The notes: generated by a model not told the origin, from the letters alone. Positions 42,367 to 52,301 are shown, numbered from the stretch's first letter. The stretch: 64,000 bases of DNA from Lachnospiraceae bacterium (GCA_022791635.1 JAAVZL010000047.1:1-64000); one strand, 5' to 3'. Program-made: numbers and translations.

Positions 42367-43120
42367 CTCCTTGGCGTTCCTTTAGATCTAGAGTTACGGT
42401 AGTGTAATAGGGATGCAGAAGCTCTAAAATTCGGCTTCTCTTTGCCAGGACCAGATCCATTTGGGAGGCTGTCACCTGAAGCCTGGCGCTGTTTCCCGCA
42501 ACACGGACGCGGAAATCGGAAAATCCGCAGGCAGCCAGGGCTTTTTCCGCCTCCTCCACCTGCCGGAGAGCTTTCTCGGTGATTTCCTCTCCTGGGGCGA
42601 TACGGGTGGAGAGGCAGGCATAGGCAGGCTTGTTCCAGGTGAAGAGTCCCTGCTCTTTGGAGAGGACGCGGATCTCTTCCTTTGTAAGTCCGGCCTCCCG
42701 CAGGGGGGAGCGCACGCCAAGCTCCGCGAGGACGCGCATCCCAGGGCGGTCCTCGGTGAGATCCGAGACGTTGGTGCCGTCAATCACGAGAGGATAGCCG
42801 TCCTTCCCGGCCTGCCGGATTAAGGTGGTGAAGATGGCCTGCTTGCAGTAGTAGCAGCGGTCGGCGGGGTTCCTTCTTACCTGGGGTACGGAAAGAACGT
42901 CCAGGGGAAGGATGGTAAGGGCTGTGCCAAGCTCTGCGGCCAGTCTTTGGGCGTCCGCAAGCTCAAAGGCCGGCTGAAATTGGCTTTTGATATAGTAGGC
43001 GCGAATATCGGCTCCATACTTAAGGCCGGCAGACAGCAGGTAGGCGGAATCTGTTCCGCCGGAAAAGGCGAGAGCCGTCTTGGGATTGTCCTGAAAAAAT
43101 GTTTGCAGTGTTGTTGTCAT
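42353..43120 (-). CDS. larE: LarE-type ATP-dependent sulfur transferase
   Basis: 255 aa from the ATG at 43120; the open frame extends further upstream but that part is A/T-rich and hydrophobic and covers the tRNA promoter. PP-loop ALAFSGGTDSAYLL near 16-29; NPADRCYYCKQAIF near 82-95; DGTNVSDLTEDRPGMRVLAE near 115; YACLSTRIAPGEEIT near 165, where the Cys is the sulfur donor or cluster ligand. LarE converts the LarB product during nickel-pincer nucleotide synthesis (lactate racemase cofactor). No larA, larB or larC is nearby. The last codons lie in repeat R3. Confidence 0.9.
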   Translation of the reverse strand: MTTTLQTFFQDNPKTALAFSGGTDSAYLLSAGLKYGADIRAYYIKSQFQPAFELADAQRLAAELGTALTILPLDVLSVPQVRRNPADRCYYCKQAIFTTLIRQAGKDGYPLVIDGTNVSDLTEDRPGMRVLAELGVRSPLREAGLTKEEIRVLSKEQGLFTWNKPAYACLSTRIAPGEEITEKALRQVEEAEKALAACGFSDFRVRVAGNSARLQVTASQMDLVLAKRSRILELLHPYYTTVTLDLKERQGAAEK

Positions 43121-43206
43121 AGATGCTTCCTTTCTCGATTGGTATCTATAAAATTTTGGTGTTAAAAAGCAAAAAAGAAAAAAATTTAAAAAATTAAAAA
43201 AAAGAC

Positions 43207-43235
43207 TTGCCAAATGAAAAATTATGTTATATACT
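43207..43235 (+). promoter_or_regulatory. Promoter of tRNA-Glu
   Basis: TTGCCA (43207-43212), 17-base spacer, TATACT (43230-43235), 27 bases before the tRNA. Confidence 0.85.
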
Positions 43236-43262
43236 AAACAAGTCGGCAGGAAAAGCCGGTAT

Positions 43263-43334
43263 GGTTCCTTGGTCAAGCGGTTAAGACGCCGCCCTCTCAC
43301 GGCGGAAACAGGGGTTCGATTCCCCTAGGGACTG
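43263..43334 (+). tRNA. tRNA-Glu (CTC anticodon)
   Basis: 72-base cloverleaf. Acceptor GGTTCCT pairs with AGGGACT and leaves discriminator G; D-arm GGTCAAGCGGTTAAGAC; anticodon stem CCGCC/GGCGG around CTCTCAC, giving anticodon CTC (Glu, codon GAG); T-arm GGGG TTCGATT CCCC. The 3' CCA is not encoded. Confidence 0.95.
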
Positions 43335-43411
43335 TTATGAAAGGTTTTAGAAATCTTGATTTTACGAGATTTTTAAAGCTTTTTTTGTGCGTCAAAGCCG
43401 TTTTTCTATTT

Positions 43412-43522
43412 TCAGGATACCTTCACACTGTCTATCCAGGAAAAAACCTTCTGCTCAAAAGCCTCATACAGCGGCAGCGCTTCCGGCTTTCCTTCAAAAA
43501 AGTATAATATATCCTGTCCCAT
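43412..43522 (-). pseudogene. Possible DUF5655-like gene remnant
   Basis: 36 codons from an ATG at 43522 preceded by AGGAAGG, reading YFFEGKPEALPLYEAFEQKV then a stop. The LYEAFE segment resembles the start of DUF5655 proteins, whose following conserved part is missing here. A truncated remnant is more likely than a real small gene. Confidence 0.4.
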
Positions 43523-43647
43523 TTTCGCCTTCCTGCTTCCTAGTATACCAGAAATCTGCCCATATGAAAAGGATAAAACTTTCCAAAACTTGTCCCGTGT
43601 GGAAATGTGGATGCTCCGCATACTAAAAAGCAGAAAGGAGTATCGTT

Positions 43648-44202
43648 ATGGAGAAACGGTATGGATTCTGTTCCCTGTGCCTGATTCCGCTTTTGACTCT
43701 TTTGATGGCTTTTGGGGATTCCTGGACGGGAACGAACTTCTCCGTTATCGGGAACCGGGGCGGGCGCCGCATGGCCTTTCTGCTCTGGGGCGCTTTGACG
43801 GGGAATTATTTTTATCTCTATACAAAGGAGCTGATGGAGCTTAGCGGCTGCCGGGATCGCATGAGCCGGGGCTTTCTTTTTGCCGCCCTGGTGTTCTTCA
43901 TAACTGCTGTGGGGATTCCCTATCTGCCGGAGCGGGTTCCCGGCCTTTCCCGCCTGCATGTGCAGATTTCCTTCCTGTCGCCCCTGCTTTTGGCAGTGGC
44001 TCAGGTACGGTTTTTGCTGCTGCTTCAGAAGGAAAGCGGCGGCAGATTTGGAGTGCAGTGGGGCTTCCTGGCGTTTTTGGGGGCGGGCTCCGTTATTTTG
44101 CTTTTCTCTGTAGGTATGGTATCCACCCTTCTGGAGGTCTATGTGACCCTTGGAGTCTGCCTTTATCTTTGGCTGCTTCATCGCAAATTAGAAGGAAATT
44201 AG
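43648..44202 (+). CDS. Hypothetical polytopic membrane protein
   Basis: 184 aa with about six hydrophobic segments (FCSLCLIPLLTLLMAFG; FLFAALVFFITAVGIPYL; ISFLSPLLLAVAQVRFLLLL; WGFLAFLGAGSVILLFSVG; TLLEVYVTLGVCLYLWLL). RBS AGAAAGGAG at 43630. I do not recognise a family. The stop codon falls inside a three-unit 11-base tandem repeat, and palindrome R4 follows 17 bases later. It has no obvious operon partner. Confidence 0.65.
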   Translation: MEKRYGFCSLCLIPLLTLLMAFGDSWTGTNFSVIGNRGGRRMAFLLWGALTGNYFYLYTKELMELSGCRDRMSRGFLFAALVFFITAVGIPYLPERVPGLSRLHVQISFLSPLLLAVAQVRFLLLLQKESGGRFGVQWGFLAFLGAGSVILLFSVGMVSTLLEVYVTLGVCLYLWLLHRKLEGN

Positions 44203-44217
44203 AAGGAAATTGGAAGG
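44185..44217 (+). repeat. Three tandem 11-base units
   Basis: AAATTAGAAGG twice and AAATTGGAAGG once, with a partial fourth. The gene's TAG stop (44200-44202) is in unit two, so unit number decides nothing after the first TAG but moves the distance to R4. Confidence 0.8.
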
Positions 44218-44219
44218 AA

Positions 44220-44392
44220 ATGTCGCAAACTAGGACAGCAGGCTTTTCCATATCCGTGTTCGGACGGTTCTCGTACATTCTGTCTGCTCTGTACGGACAT
44301 TGCCAAAGCAATATCCGTCCATATCAGACAGCCTGTACGCGAACAGCCGGACACCGGATATTGGAAAAGCCTGCTGTCCTAGTTTGCGACAT
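44220..44392 (+). repeat. Large palindromic repeat, copy R4
   Basis: 173 bases; the cleanest copy. Outer arms ATGTCGCAAACTAGGACAGC (44220-44239) and exact complement up to 44392. Core CTTTTCCATATCCGTGTTCG, TTCTGTCTGCTCTGTACGGA, top stem ACGGACATTGC with GCAATATCCGT, right arm GCGAACAGCCGGACACCGG. It lies between a + strand gene and the parE promoter. Confidence 0.87.
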
Positions 44393-44443
44393 CTCGACAT
44401 CACCAATTAGCACATTTTGTTTGAAAGATTGGAAAAGAAATAT

Positions 44444-44473
44444 TTTACAAACTACAACATCTTGTGTTATACT
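44444..44473 (+). promoter_or_regulatory. parE promoter
   Basis: TTTACA (44444-44449), 18-base spacer, TATACT (44468-44473), 65 bases before the parE start. Confidence 0.65.
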
Positions 44474-44538
44474 ACCTAAGACTGAGAAAAACAGAACATC
44501 CATTCGGATGGATAAAGATAGGAACGAGGAACATAGAA

Positions 44539-46461
44539 ATGGCAAAGAAAAATACCTACGACGCAGACAGCATAGCCGTCCTGGAGGGCCTGGAGGCTGT
44601 GCGCAAGCGTCCGGGCATGTATATCGGCAGCGTATCCCGAAAGGGCTTGAACCATCTGATTTATGAGATTGTGGACAATTCCGTGGACGAGCATCTGGCA
44701 GGCTTCTGCTCCCGGATCTGGGTGACCCTGGAGCGGGACGGCTCCTGCACGGTCAGCGACGACGGCCGGGGCATTCCCGTAGATCTGCACGCCAAGGGAA
44801 TCTCCGCCGAGCGGCTGGTATTCACCACCCTCCACGCCGGCGGCAAGTTTGACGATTCCGTCTACAAGACCAGCGGCGGCCTTCACGGCGTAGGCTCCTC
44901 CGTGGTCAACGCCCTGTCCACCTACCTGGACATCGAGGTGAGCCGTGACGGAGCCGTCCACCACGATCACTACGAGCGGGGCATTCCCACCATTGAGCTA
45001 AAGGACGGCCTCCTCCCCATCTTACGGAAAACAAAGGAGACGGGAACCCGCATCAACTTCCTTCCGGACCCGGAGATCTTCGAGAAGACGAGATTTCAGG
45101 CCGAGGAAGTGAAGAGTCGTCTTCACGAGACCGCATATCTCAATCCGGAGCTGACCATCTATTTTAAGGATCAGCGGACAGAACCGGCAGAAGAGGTGAC
45201 CTTCCACGAGGAAAACGGAATCATCGGCTTTGTGGAGGACTTAAATAAGAAAAAAGAGCAGATTCACGACGTCATTTACTTCAAAGGCGAAGCCGAGGGC
45301 ATTGTGGTAGAGGGAGCCTTTCAATATGTAAACGAGTTCCATGAAAATGTCCTGGGTTTCTGCAACAACATCTACAACGCAGAGGGCGGCACCCACCTGA
45401 CCGGCTTCAAGACCGTATTTACCACCGTCATCAACAATTATGCCAGAGAGCTTGGCATCCTCAAGGAAAAGGACATGAACTTTACCGGAGCCGACGTGCG
45501 CAACGGTATGACCGCCGTCATCTCCATCAAGCATCCGTCCCCCCGCTTCGAGGGCCAGACCAAGACAAAGCTTGACAACCAGGACGCCTCTAAGGCCACG
45601 GCCAAGGTGGCGGGAGACGAGATAGTCCGCTACTTTGACCGCAACCTGGAGACCCTGAAAAGCGTCATCGGCTGCGCCGAAAAAGCGGCTAAAATACGAA
45701 AGACAGAGGAAAGAGCCAAGACCAACCTCCTGTCAAAGCAGAAATACTCCTTTGACTCCAACGGAAAGCTAGCCAACTGCGAGAGCCGAGACGCCTCCAG
45801 ATGCGAGATCTTCATTGTAGAGGGAGATTCCGCCGGCGGCTCCGCCAAGACAGCCAGAGACCGAAGCTTCCAGGCCATCCTCCCCATCCGGGGAAAGATC
45901 CTGAACGTGGAAAAAGCCAGCATCGACAAGGTACTGGCCAACGCCGAGATCAAAACCATGATCAACGCCTTCGGCTGCGGCTTCTCCGAAGGCTATGGCA
46001 ACGACTTTGACATCAGCAAGCTTCGCTACGACAAGATCGTCATCATGGCCGATGCAGACGTGGACGGCGCCCACATTTCCACCCTGCTTCTGACCCTGTT
46101 TTACCGCTTCATGCCGGATCTCATCTACGAGGGACACGTATACATCGCCATGCCGCCCCTCTACAAGGCCATGCCCTCCCGGGGAGAAGAAGAGTATCTC
46201 TACGACGACAAAGCCCTGGAGCGCTACCGGAAGCGCCACAAGGGAAGCTTCACCCTCCAGCGCTACAAGGGCCTGGGCGAGATGGACGCCGACCAGCTCT
46301 GGGAGACCACCCTCAATCCCGCCACCCGCATCCTGAAGCGGGTAGAGATTGAGGACGCCCGCATGGCCTCCAACATAACCGAAATGCTCATGGGTACCGA
46401 AGTCCCCCCCAGGCGCGCCTTCATCTACGAACACGCCTGCGACGCAGAACTGGATATATAA
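44539..46461 (+). CDS. parE: DNA topoisomerase IV subunit B
   Basis: 640 aa from the ATG at 44539. GHKL ATPase features: RKRPGMYIGSVSRKGLNHLI near 22-41, EIVDNSVDEHLAG, DDGRGIPVDLH, GGLHGVGSSVVNALS near 116-130, and the QTK loop in FEGQTKTKLDN near 336. Toprim: EGDSAGGSAKTARDR near 435 and DADVDGAHISTLLL near 513. Subunit B of gyrase and of topoisomerase IV share all this. The paired A subunit 315 bases downstream lacks a GyrA box, which favours topoisomerase IV (decatenation). The coding strand is C-rich, unlike neighbouring genes. Confidence 0.9.
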   Translation: MAKKNTYDADSIAVLEGLEAVRKRPGMYIGSVSRKGLNHLIYEIVDNSVDEHLAGFCSRIWVTLERDGSCTVSDDGRGIPVDLHAKGISAERLVFTTLHAGGKFDDSVYKTSGGLHGVGSSVVNALSTYLDIEVSRDGAVHHDHYERGIPTIELKDGLLPILRKTKETGTRINFLPDPEIFEKTRFQAEEVKSRLHETAYLNPELTIYFKDQRTEPAEEVTFHEENGIIGFVEDLNKKKEQIHDVIYFKGEAEGIVVEGAFQYVNEFHENVLGFCNNIYNAEGGTHLTGFKTVFTTVINNYARELGILKEKDMNFTGADVRNGMTAVISIKHPSPRFEGQTKTKLDNQDASKATAKVAGDEIVRYFDRNLETLKSVIGCAEKAAKIRKTEERAKTNLLSKQKYSFDSNGKLANCESRDASRCEIFIVEGDSAGGSAKTARDRSFQAILPIRGKILNVEKASIDKVLANAEIKTMINAFGCGFSEGYGNDFDISKLRYDKIVIMADADVDGAHISTLLLTLFYRFMPDLIYEGHVYIAMPPLYKAMPSRGEEEYLYDDKALERYRKRHKGSFTLQRYKGLGEMDADQLWETTLNPATRILKRVEIEDARMASNITEMLMGTEVPPRRAFIYEHACDAELDI

Positions 46462-46479
46462 GCCTCATCTCAATGCACC

Positions 46480-46600
46480 AAAGTCATTCAGTTAAGCCCT
46501 GCAAAGCTTACGAAGGCTCCGGGCAAGAACCGCCACCCCTAATCGGGGCGGCCCTCCTCCCCTGCGCCGATAGTTCTCGTAGACTTAACTGAATGACTTT
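46480..46600 (-). repeat. Second palindromic repeat family, copy S2 (inverted relative to S1)
   Basis: Perfect 17-base ends AAAGTCATTCAGTTAAG (46480-46496) and CTTAACTGAATGACTTT (46584-46600). Read on the minus strand the interior gives GGCGCAGGGGAGGAGGGC, GGTGGCGGTTCTTGCCCGGA, and GCAGGGCTTAAC, matching S1. The outer ends differ from S1 but are self-complementary. Confidence 0.82.
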
Positions 46601-46650
46601 GCCCAATACATGCCAAAATACCCAAAAAGCTAAAAACACCTCAAAAGCCA

Positions 46651-46740
46651 GCCGCCGGGAAACGGAAAGTATCTTCTTTCCAGGCGTGTTAGCCCTCTGG
46701 GCGGAGCAGGGAAAGAAGATACTTTCCGTTTCCCGGCGGC
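46651..46740. repeat. Perfect 31-base inverted repeat between parE and parC
   Basis: Arms 46651-46681 and 46710-46740 are exact complements (GCCGCCGGGAAACGGAAAGT at the left end). The 28-base loop contains GCCC TCT GGGC, a further stem. With S2 it fills the 315-base gap before parC. Confidence 0.85.
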
Positions 46741-46776
46741 GTCCGCCTACCCTAAAAATAAAACCAGGAGAAAACC

Positions 46777-49026
46777 ATGGAAAAGCAGATAGAAGAACAA
46801 ATCATCCGCACCGAATACTCGGATCTCATGCAGAAATCCTACATCGACTACGCCATGAGCGTAATCATTGCCCGGGCCCTCCCCGATGTAAGAGACGGTC
46901 TAAAGCCCGTACAGCGAAGAACCCTCTACGACATGTACGAGCTCGGCATCCGTTTTGACCGCCCCTACCGCAAATGCGCCCGTATCGTAGGCGATACCAT
47001 GGGTAAATACCACCCCCACGGAGACAGCTCCATCTACGAGGCCCTGGTGGTCATGTCCCAGGACTTTAAAAAAGGCCTTCCCCTAGTAGACGGCCACGGC
47101 AACTTCGGCTCCATCGAGGGAGACGGAGCCGCCGCCATGCGCTACACCGAGGCCCGCTTACAAAAGGTCACCCAGGAAGCTTTCCTCTCAGATCTGGACA
47201 AAAACGTGGTAGACTTTGTCCCCAACTTTGACGAGACCGAAAAGGAGCCCTCTGTCCTACCGGCCAGGCTCCCGAACCTTCTGGTGAACGGATCCGACGG
47301 AATCGCCGTGGGAATGGCCACAAGCATCCCACCCCACAACCTGGGTGAGGTTATAGACGCCGCAAAGGCCTACCTCAAAAATCCCGATATCTCCACCGAG
47401 AGCCTGCTAAAGCTCATGCCGGGCCCCGACTTCCCCACGGGAGGCATCGTAGTAAACAAAGACGAGCTTCCCGCTATCTACGAAACCGGCATGGGCAAAA
47501 TCAAGGTCCGGGGCCGTGTTCGGGTAGAGAAGCTAAAGGGCGGCAGAGAGCAGCTTGTGATCACCGAGATTCCCTATCCCATGATAGGAGCCAACATCGG
47601 AAAATTTTTGAACGACATTGCGGCCCTGGTGGAATCCAAAAAAGCCCCGGAGATCACGGACATCTCCAACCAGTCCTCCAAGGAGGGCATCCGCATTGTC
47701 CTGGAGCTTCGAAAGGGGGCCAACACCGAGAATCTCAAAAATATGCTCTACAAAAAAACCCGCCTGGAGGACACCTTCGGCGTCAATATGCTGGCCGTAG
47801 TGGACGGACGCCCCGAAACCCTGGGACTTAAGCAGATCCTGGAGCACTACATCGAATTCCAGTACGAGCTTACTACCCGAAAATACCGCACCCTATTAAC
47901 AAAGGAACAGGAAAAACGGGAAATCCAGGAAGGCCTTATCCGGGCCTGCGACGTCATCGATCTCATCATTGAGATCCTCCGGGGCAGCAAAAACATCAAG
48001 GATGCAAAGGCCTGTCTTATCGAAGGAAAGACCGAAAACATCCGCTTCAAATCCGAGGCCTCTAAAAAGCGTGCCTCCAGGCTTCGCTTCACGGAGCGCC
48101 AGGCTACTGCCATCCTGGAGATGCGCCTCTACCGTCTGATTGGCCTGGAAATTCAGGCCCTCATGGCAGAAAATGCTCAGACGCTCAAGAACATTGCCGC
48201 CTACGAGGACATTCTGGAGCACCACTCCAGCATGACAAAGGTCATTCTAAAGGACATGGAGGCCATTCGAAAGGCCTACGCAAGGGCCAGAAGAACCTCC
48301 ATAGAAAATGCGGCGGAGATCGTCTTCGAGGAAAAAAAGCCGGAAGAGATGCCCGTCATGTTTCTCATGGATCGCTTCGGCTATGCCAAAACCATTGATC
48401 TGCCAACCTATGAGCGCAATAAGGAAGCCGCCGACGCCGAGAACAAGTACGTATTTCCCTGCATGAATACCGGCCGCATTGTGCTGTTCACCGATACCGG
48501 CCGTATGCATGCCATAAAGGCTCTTGATCTGCCCTTCGGCCGCTTCCGGGATAAAGGCGTCCCCATCGACAATTTCAGCAACTACAACAGCGCGGAGGAG
48601 CAGCTTACAGGAATCGGAAGCATGGAGGACATCCGGGAAAGGAAGCTTCTTTTCGTCACCAGGGGGGGCATGCTCAAGGTGGTGGACGGCAGCGAATTTG
48701 AGACCAGCAAGCGAACTGTGGCCGCCACCAAGCTGGGAGAGGAGGACAGGGTCCTTCTTGCAACAACCATAGAGGGCAGCGAGCAGCTGGTTCTTCAAAG
48801 CCAGGAGGGTTATTTCCTGCGCTTTGCCGTCTCGGAGGTCCCTGAGAAAAAGAAGGGAGCCATAGGAGTCCGGGGCATGCGCCTGGGAGCCGCCGACTCT
48901 CTTAAGGCCGCCTACCTGTACCAGACAGGCACCGAACAGACCATTTCCTATAAGGAGAAGCAGCTGACCCTAAACAAGCTCAAGCCCGGCAGCCGGGACA
49001 CCAGGGGCGTAAAGGTGAGAGTTTAG
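46777..49026 (+). CDS. parC: DNA topoisomerase IV subunit A
   Basis: 749 aa (typical GyrA is longer, about 800-870). Seen: [20 protein letters not shown] near 23-42, [17 protein letters not shown] near 77-93, and catalytic Tyr in [10 protein letters not shown] near 120. The C-terminal beta-propeller has no GyrA box (Q-R/K-R-G-G-R/K-G); the corresponding region reads [16 protein letters not shown] therefore call topoisomerase IV. RBS AGGAG just before the ATG. It probably shares transcription with parE across two palindromes. Confidence 0.9.
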   Translation: MEKQIEEQIIRTEYSDLMQKSYIDYAMSVIIARALPDVRDGLKPVQRRTLYDMYELGIRFDRPYRKCARIVGDTMGKYHPHGDSSIYEALVVMSQDFKKGLPLVDGHGNFGSIEGDGAAAMRYTEARLQKVTQEAFLSDLDKNVVDFVPNFDETEKEPSVLPARLPNLLVNGSDGIAVGMATSIPPHNLGEVIDAAKAYLKNPDISTESLLKLMPGPDFPTGGIVVNKDELPAIYETGMGKIKVRGRVRVEKLKGGREQLVITEIPYPMIGANIGKFLNDIAALVESKKAPEITDISNQSSKEGIRIVLELRKGANTENLKNMLYKKTRLEDTFGVNMLAVVDGRPETLGLKQILEHYIEFQYELTTRKYRTLLTKEQEKREIQEGLIRACDVIDLIIEILRGSKNIKDAKACLIEGKTENIRFKSEASKKRASRLRFTERQATAILEMRLYRLIGLEIQALMAENAQTLKNIAAYEDILEHHSSMTKVILKDMEAIRKAYARARRTSIENAAEIVFEEKKPEEMPVMFLMDRFGYAKTIDLPTYERNKEAADAENKYVFPCMNTGRIVLFTDTGRMHAIKALDLPFGRFRDKGVPIDNFSNYNSAEEQLTGIGSMEDIRERKLLFVTRGGMLKVVDGSEFETSKRTVAATKLGEEDRVLLATTIEGSEQLVLQSQEGYFLRFAVSEVPEKKKGAIGVRGMRLGAADSLKAAYLYQTGTEQTISYKEKQLTLNKLKPGSRDTRGVKVRV

Positions 49027-49090
49027 TGTGCTGACACACTAGTCCCCAAAAAGGTTTCTCGCAGAATAGAGGAAGGATTTCTTGATTCCG

Positions 49091-49114
49091 TTTCAAAAAT
49101 ATGATATTTTGAAA
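49091..49114. promoter_or_regulatory. AT-rich palindrome upstream of the beta-helix genes
   Basis: TTTCAAAAATAT...ATATTTTGAAA with one unpaired A, 88 bases before the start. A possible operator or promoter element; no binder identified. Confidence 0.35.
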
Positions 49115-49201
49115 TATAGGATCATGGGCAGAAAGCACAGGCGGCAGAAGCCTTGCATGTCAAAGCAAATGAGACGGTTGTTACAGGAGGGATAATGACA
49201 A

Positions 49202-50743
49202 ATGCGTAGAATAGTATCTCATTCGGAACTGGAATTCAGGCAGGCTCTAAAGGAAGCCGAATCGGCGGGCGAGGATATCACCATTGAATTGGATCCCGGC
49301 ACAGCATACCGGACAGGGGAGGAAACACTCCTGCTGACGGGAGGCGGTGGGAACAAATTGGTGATAGAGGGCAACGGCGCCAGGCTGATTGGAAACGGAA
49401 GCGGAAAGGCCCTGACCGTTCACAGAAGTCATGTGCTGATACGGAATTTACATATCGGCAGCTATTTTGTCGGAGTATGGATAGAGGCCGATCAGAAGGA
49501 TATCAGTGAGATTGGCGTAAAGGGCTGCGTGTTTGAAGACATCGTAAGCGAAGGAGTGGCCACGGCGATTACCGCTAGCGGGCTTGGTATTTCGGATATA
49601 CAGGTGGAGGAAAATACGTTTATCGCACCCTCAAAAGAGCGGGGCGGCCATTGCTCAACGGCAATTAATTTTATGACGGCCTGCTTTGAAACGGATCACC
49701 AGCCCATTCACCATGTTGCGCTTCGAAATGTGAGGTGCAAAAGGAACGAGCTGAAGCCAAATCCCCAGGACAAAAATGTGTTTATGCTTGGTATTACGGT
49801 ACACGGAGTCTGTGATTATGCCTTCTATGACGACGGAGATATGCTGCGCTCCCCCTATAATGATGTTTCGGACTCTCTGGAGGAAATGATCTGCATTGAG
49901 GACAATGTCATTGAAGGAGTCTGGGATATCGGCATTGATGTTCTGGCCGGACTGCCGGCGATCCGGAATTGTATACTGAGAAATGTAGAAATCCGCAATA
50001 ATCATATTACCTATCACAATACGGCAATTAATGTGGGCACGGCGAATATTCCCTCCAGCGGCAATGTGCGCAACTGTGAAACAAGCGCTGTTACGATTTC
50101 AGGGAATACTCTGATTCCCCAGGTGCCGGGACCTCATGAGCCTCAAATTGGCATTATGCTGTTTACGGTCCGGGCCGAATCGCGCACGATCGTATGCAGA
50201 GACTTAAGGATGCATGATATCTATGTAATCAACAACCACATCTATGGGAGAGAGGTGGGAATCGCTCTTCAGGCAATTCATGCAACGCAGGATCTTCCCT
50301 TCCCCAGTGTTGTGGAGCACTGCTCCTTAAAGCGGGTAACCATTGCCGGCAACAAAATCGAAAACGCACAGCTGCCGGTTCGTATCTTTGCCGCTCATCT
50401 GGAGGGGCGATATGATCCGTTCTGGGGCTTCGATCTTGCGCCCTTTGATAAGAAATTGCCCTTCAGCACCTGGTGCACCAATGGGCTGATAGACGATGTT
50501 TTCCTGTCGGATAATGAAATATATGAATATGATACGGCATTTACGATTGGCGCCGCATGGGCCTGCGGGCATGCAGCCGTTAAGGACTGCACGGTTGGAG
50601 AAAATGTAAACGCCGTCAGAAATAAGCTGGATAAGAGAAGGAAAGTATTTAGCTACTACAAGCGAGTGGCAGATAACGATATGTATGAGGACGCAATCGG
50701 GATGAACAATTGCGTGCTTTGCGATTTAAAAAATGAGGAATGA
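49202..50743 (+). CDS. Right-handed parallel beta-helix protein, copy 1
   Basis: 513 aa from the ATG at 49202 (AGGAGGG at 49185). No signal peptide or membrane segment. The body is a run of ~22-30-residue turns with I/V/N patterns (IEGNGARLIGNG; IRNLHIGSYFVGVWIEA; ISGNTLIPQVPGPHEPQIGI; YVINNHIYGREVGIALQAI; VTIAGNKIENAQLPVRIF), the pectate-lyase-like beta-helix seen in carbohydrate-active and inverting enzymes. The [14 protein letters not shown] segment is shared with the next gene ([14 protein letters not shown]). It may act on a polysaccharide or cyclic sugar; substrate unknown, cytoplasmic as read. Confidence 0.75.
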   Translation: MRRIVSHSELEFRQALKEAESAGEDITIELDPGTAYRTGEETLLLTGGGGNKLVIEGNGARLIGNGSGKALTVHRSHVLIRNLHIGSYFVGVWIEADQKDISEIGVKGCVFEDIVSEGVATAITASGLGISDIQVEENTFIAPSKERGGHCSTAINFMTACFETDHQPIHHVALRNVRCKRNELKPNPQDKNVFMLGITVHGVCDYAFYDDGDMLRSPYNDVSDSLEEMICIEDNVIEGVWDIGIDVLAGLPAIRNCILRNVEIRNNHITYHNTAINVGTANIPSSGNVRNCETSAVTISGNTLIPQVPGPHEPQIGIMLFTVRAESRTIVCRDLRMHDIYVINNHIYGREVGIALQAIHATQDLPFPSVVEHCSLKRVTIAGNKIENAQLPVRIFAAHLEGRYDPFWGFDLAPFDKKLPFSTWCTNGLIDDVFLSDNEIYEYDTAFTIGAAWACGHAAVKDCTVGENVNAVRNKLDKRRKVFSYYKRVADNDMYEDAIGMNNCVLCDLKNEE

Positions 50744-50759
50744 AGAGGAGGACACGGGG

Positions 50760-52301
50760 ATGTTATTTCAGGTTTGCGATGAGACAAGCTTATGGGAAGC
50801 CATTCGTGGGCTGAGCGAGAGTGAAGAGAGGGCTGTAATCAGCTTCGCAGAGGGCGGCGATATTGCATTGACAAAAGAACTGCCGGCAATCGTGTCAAGG
50901 AAGGGATTGTGCATTGAGGGAAATCAGGCGCACATTCACGGAGCCAAGGAATATGACGGAATTGTAGTGGAAGGGCAGGATATTTCCATTGAGAATCTCA
51001 GGATATCGCAATTTAATACCGGAATTTTTATTCGATCTCAGGAGATGAATACGAAAAATGTTTTCGTAAAAAACTGCGAATTTTCGGAAATTCAGAGCGC
51101 CTGTGTCATGACGGGGATTACGAACAGTAATCTCACAATAGACGGGGTTGCCATTGAGAACAATCGGTTTGAAGCGCCGAGTTCGGAATCCGGATCCCAT
51201 ACGGCAGGACATGTGGCCTGCGCTACCTCCTTATTCAATGCGCTGTACCGCACGTCGGATCATCCCATTCACGATGCGGTGTTGTCCAATGTGGTTTGGA
51301 GGGGAAATCATACGCTGGCAAATCAGAAGGACGGGAATCAATTTTCGGAAGGGCTTATGGCTCACGGCGCATGCAACTACGGATTTTTTGACGGATCGGA
51401 TATCAGCCAGTCGAGCCTCAACGAGGTTTACAATTGTAAATTGGTAAATCTTACGGTAGAGGATAATATTGTGGATGGCGTCCATGATATTGGCATGACA
51501 TTTTTGGCAAGCTTTCCCGGAAGGCATGACAATGTTCTTGAAAATGTTGTCATTCGGGGAAATAGGATCACGTATTTCAATACGGGAATCAACGTAGGGG
51601 CCACAAATCAATGCGGGAAAGGCGATGTGACCAGAATGTACGCGCGGAATATAAGGATTGAGAAGAACACCCTCATTGCCCAGATCCCTGGTCCCTTCGA
51701 GCCGCAGATTGGCATTATGCTGTTTACCACAAGGAGCGAGTCTCAGGAGCAAAGGTGTCTTGACAGTCATATGGAGGATGTGATTGTCAGGGAGAATCAT
51801 ATTTCAGGACATGAGGTAGGCATTCAGGTGGAGGCTCAGCATGGAACCCAGGAGCTTCCGTATCCCAGCAATATCTCCGGATGTACGATTGATCGCCTTA
51901 TCATTGAGAAGAATGTCATAAAGGGAGCGCAGCATGCAATTAAGATGTCCGCCGTACATATGGAGGGCAGAGTTGACGATTTTTGGGGATACCCGGTTCC
52001 TCCCTATGATGCGGAAAAGGGATACAGCACCCTTGCCGAGGGAAATCGAATTAATCACGTTAAGATTGTAGAGAATGAGATTATCGAATATGACATTGCC
52101 CTTGTAGTCCAGGGCGCATGGGGATGCAACCATACCCTCTCCAAGAATAATATCATCGGACCGGATTACGAGATTCATGGAAATCGGCTGGACGGAGGAA
52201 GGAAGATTTTCTGCTATTCAAAGTATAAAACGGATCAGGTTATGTATGGGGATGCCATCGGCTTTGGAAACAGAGTAATCGGCGATTGGGATATGGAGTA
52301 G
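50760..52301 (+). CDS. Right-handed parallel beta-helix protein, copy 2
   Basis: 513 aa from the ATG at 50760 (GAGGAGG at 50744). An ATG at 50733 inside the previous gene is rejected because the 50760 start gives exactly the length of copy 1. Paralogue of copy 1: [94 protein letters not shown]. Both end with a similar tail (YGDAIGFGN here, YEDAIGMNN in copy 1). A tandem duplication that has diverged, probably working on the same substrate or as a heteromer. Confidence 0.75.
   Translation: MLFQVCDETSLWEAIRGLSESEERAVISFAEGGDIALTKELPAIVSRKGLCIEGNQAHIHGAKEYDGIVVEGQDISIENLRISQFNTGIFIRSQEMNTKNVFVKNCEFSEIQSACVMTGITNSNLTIDGVAIENNRFEAPSSESGSHTAGHVACATSLFNALYRTSDHPIHDAVLSNVVWRGNHTLANQKDGNQFSEGLMAHGACNYGFFDGSDISQSSLNEVYNCKLVNLTVEDNIVDGVHDIGMTFLASFPGRHDNVLENVVIRGNRITYFNTGINVGATNQCGKGDVTRMYARNIRIEKNTLIAQIPGPFEPQIGIMLFTTRSESQEQRCLDSHMEDVIVRENHISGHEVGIQVEAQHGTQELPYPSNISGCTIDRLIIEKNVIKGAQHAIKMSAVHMEGRVDDFWGYPVPPYDAEKGYSTLAEGNRINHVKIVENEIIEYDIALVVQGAWGCNHTLSKNNIIGPDYEIHGNRLDGGRKIFCYSKYKTDQVMYGDAIGFGNRVIGDWDME

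Noticed and set aside
44539..49026. DNA gyrase (gyrB-gyrA)
   Set aside because: The A subunit is short and lacks a GyrA box, and no dnaA/recF region is nearby; topoisomerase IV fits better.
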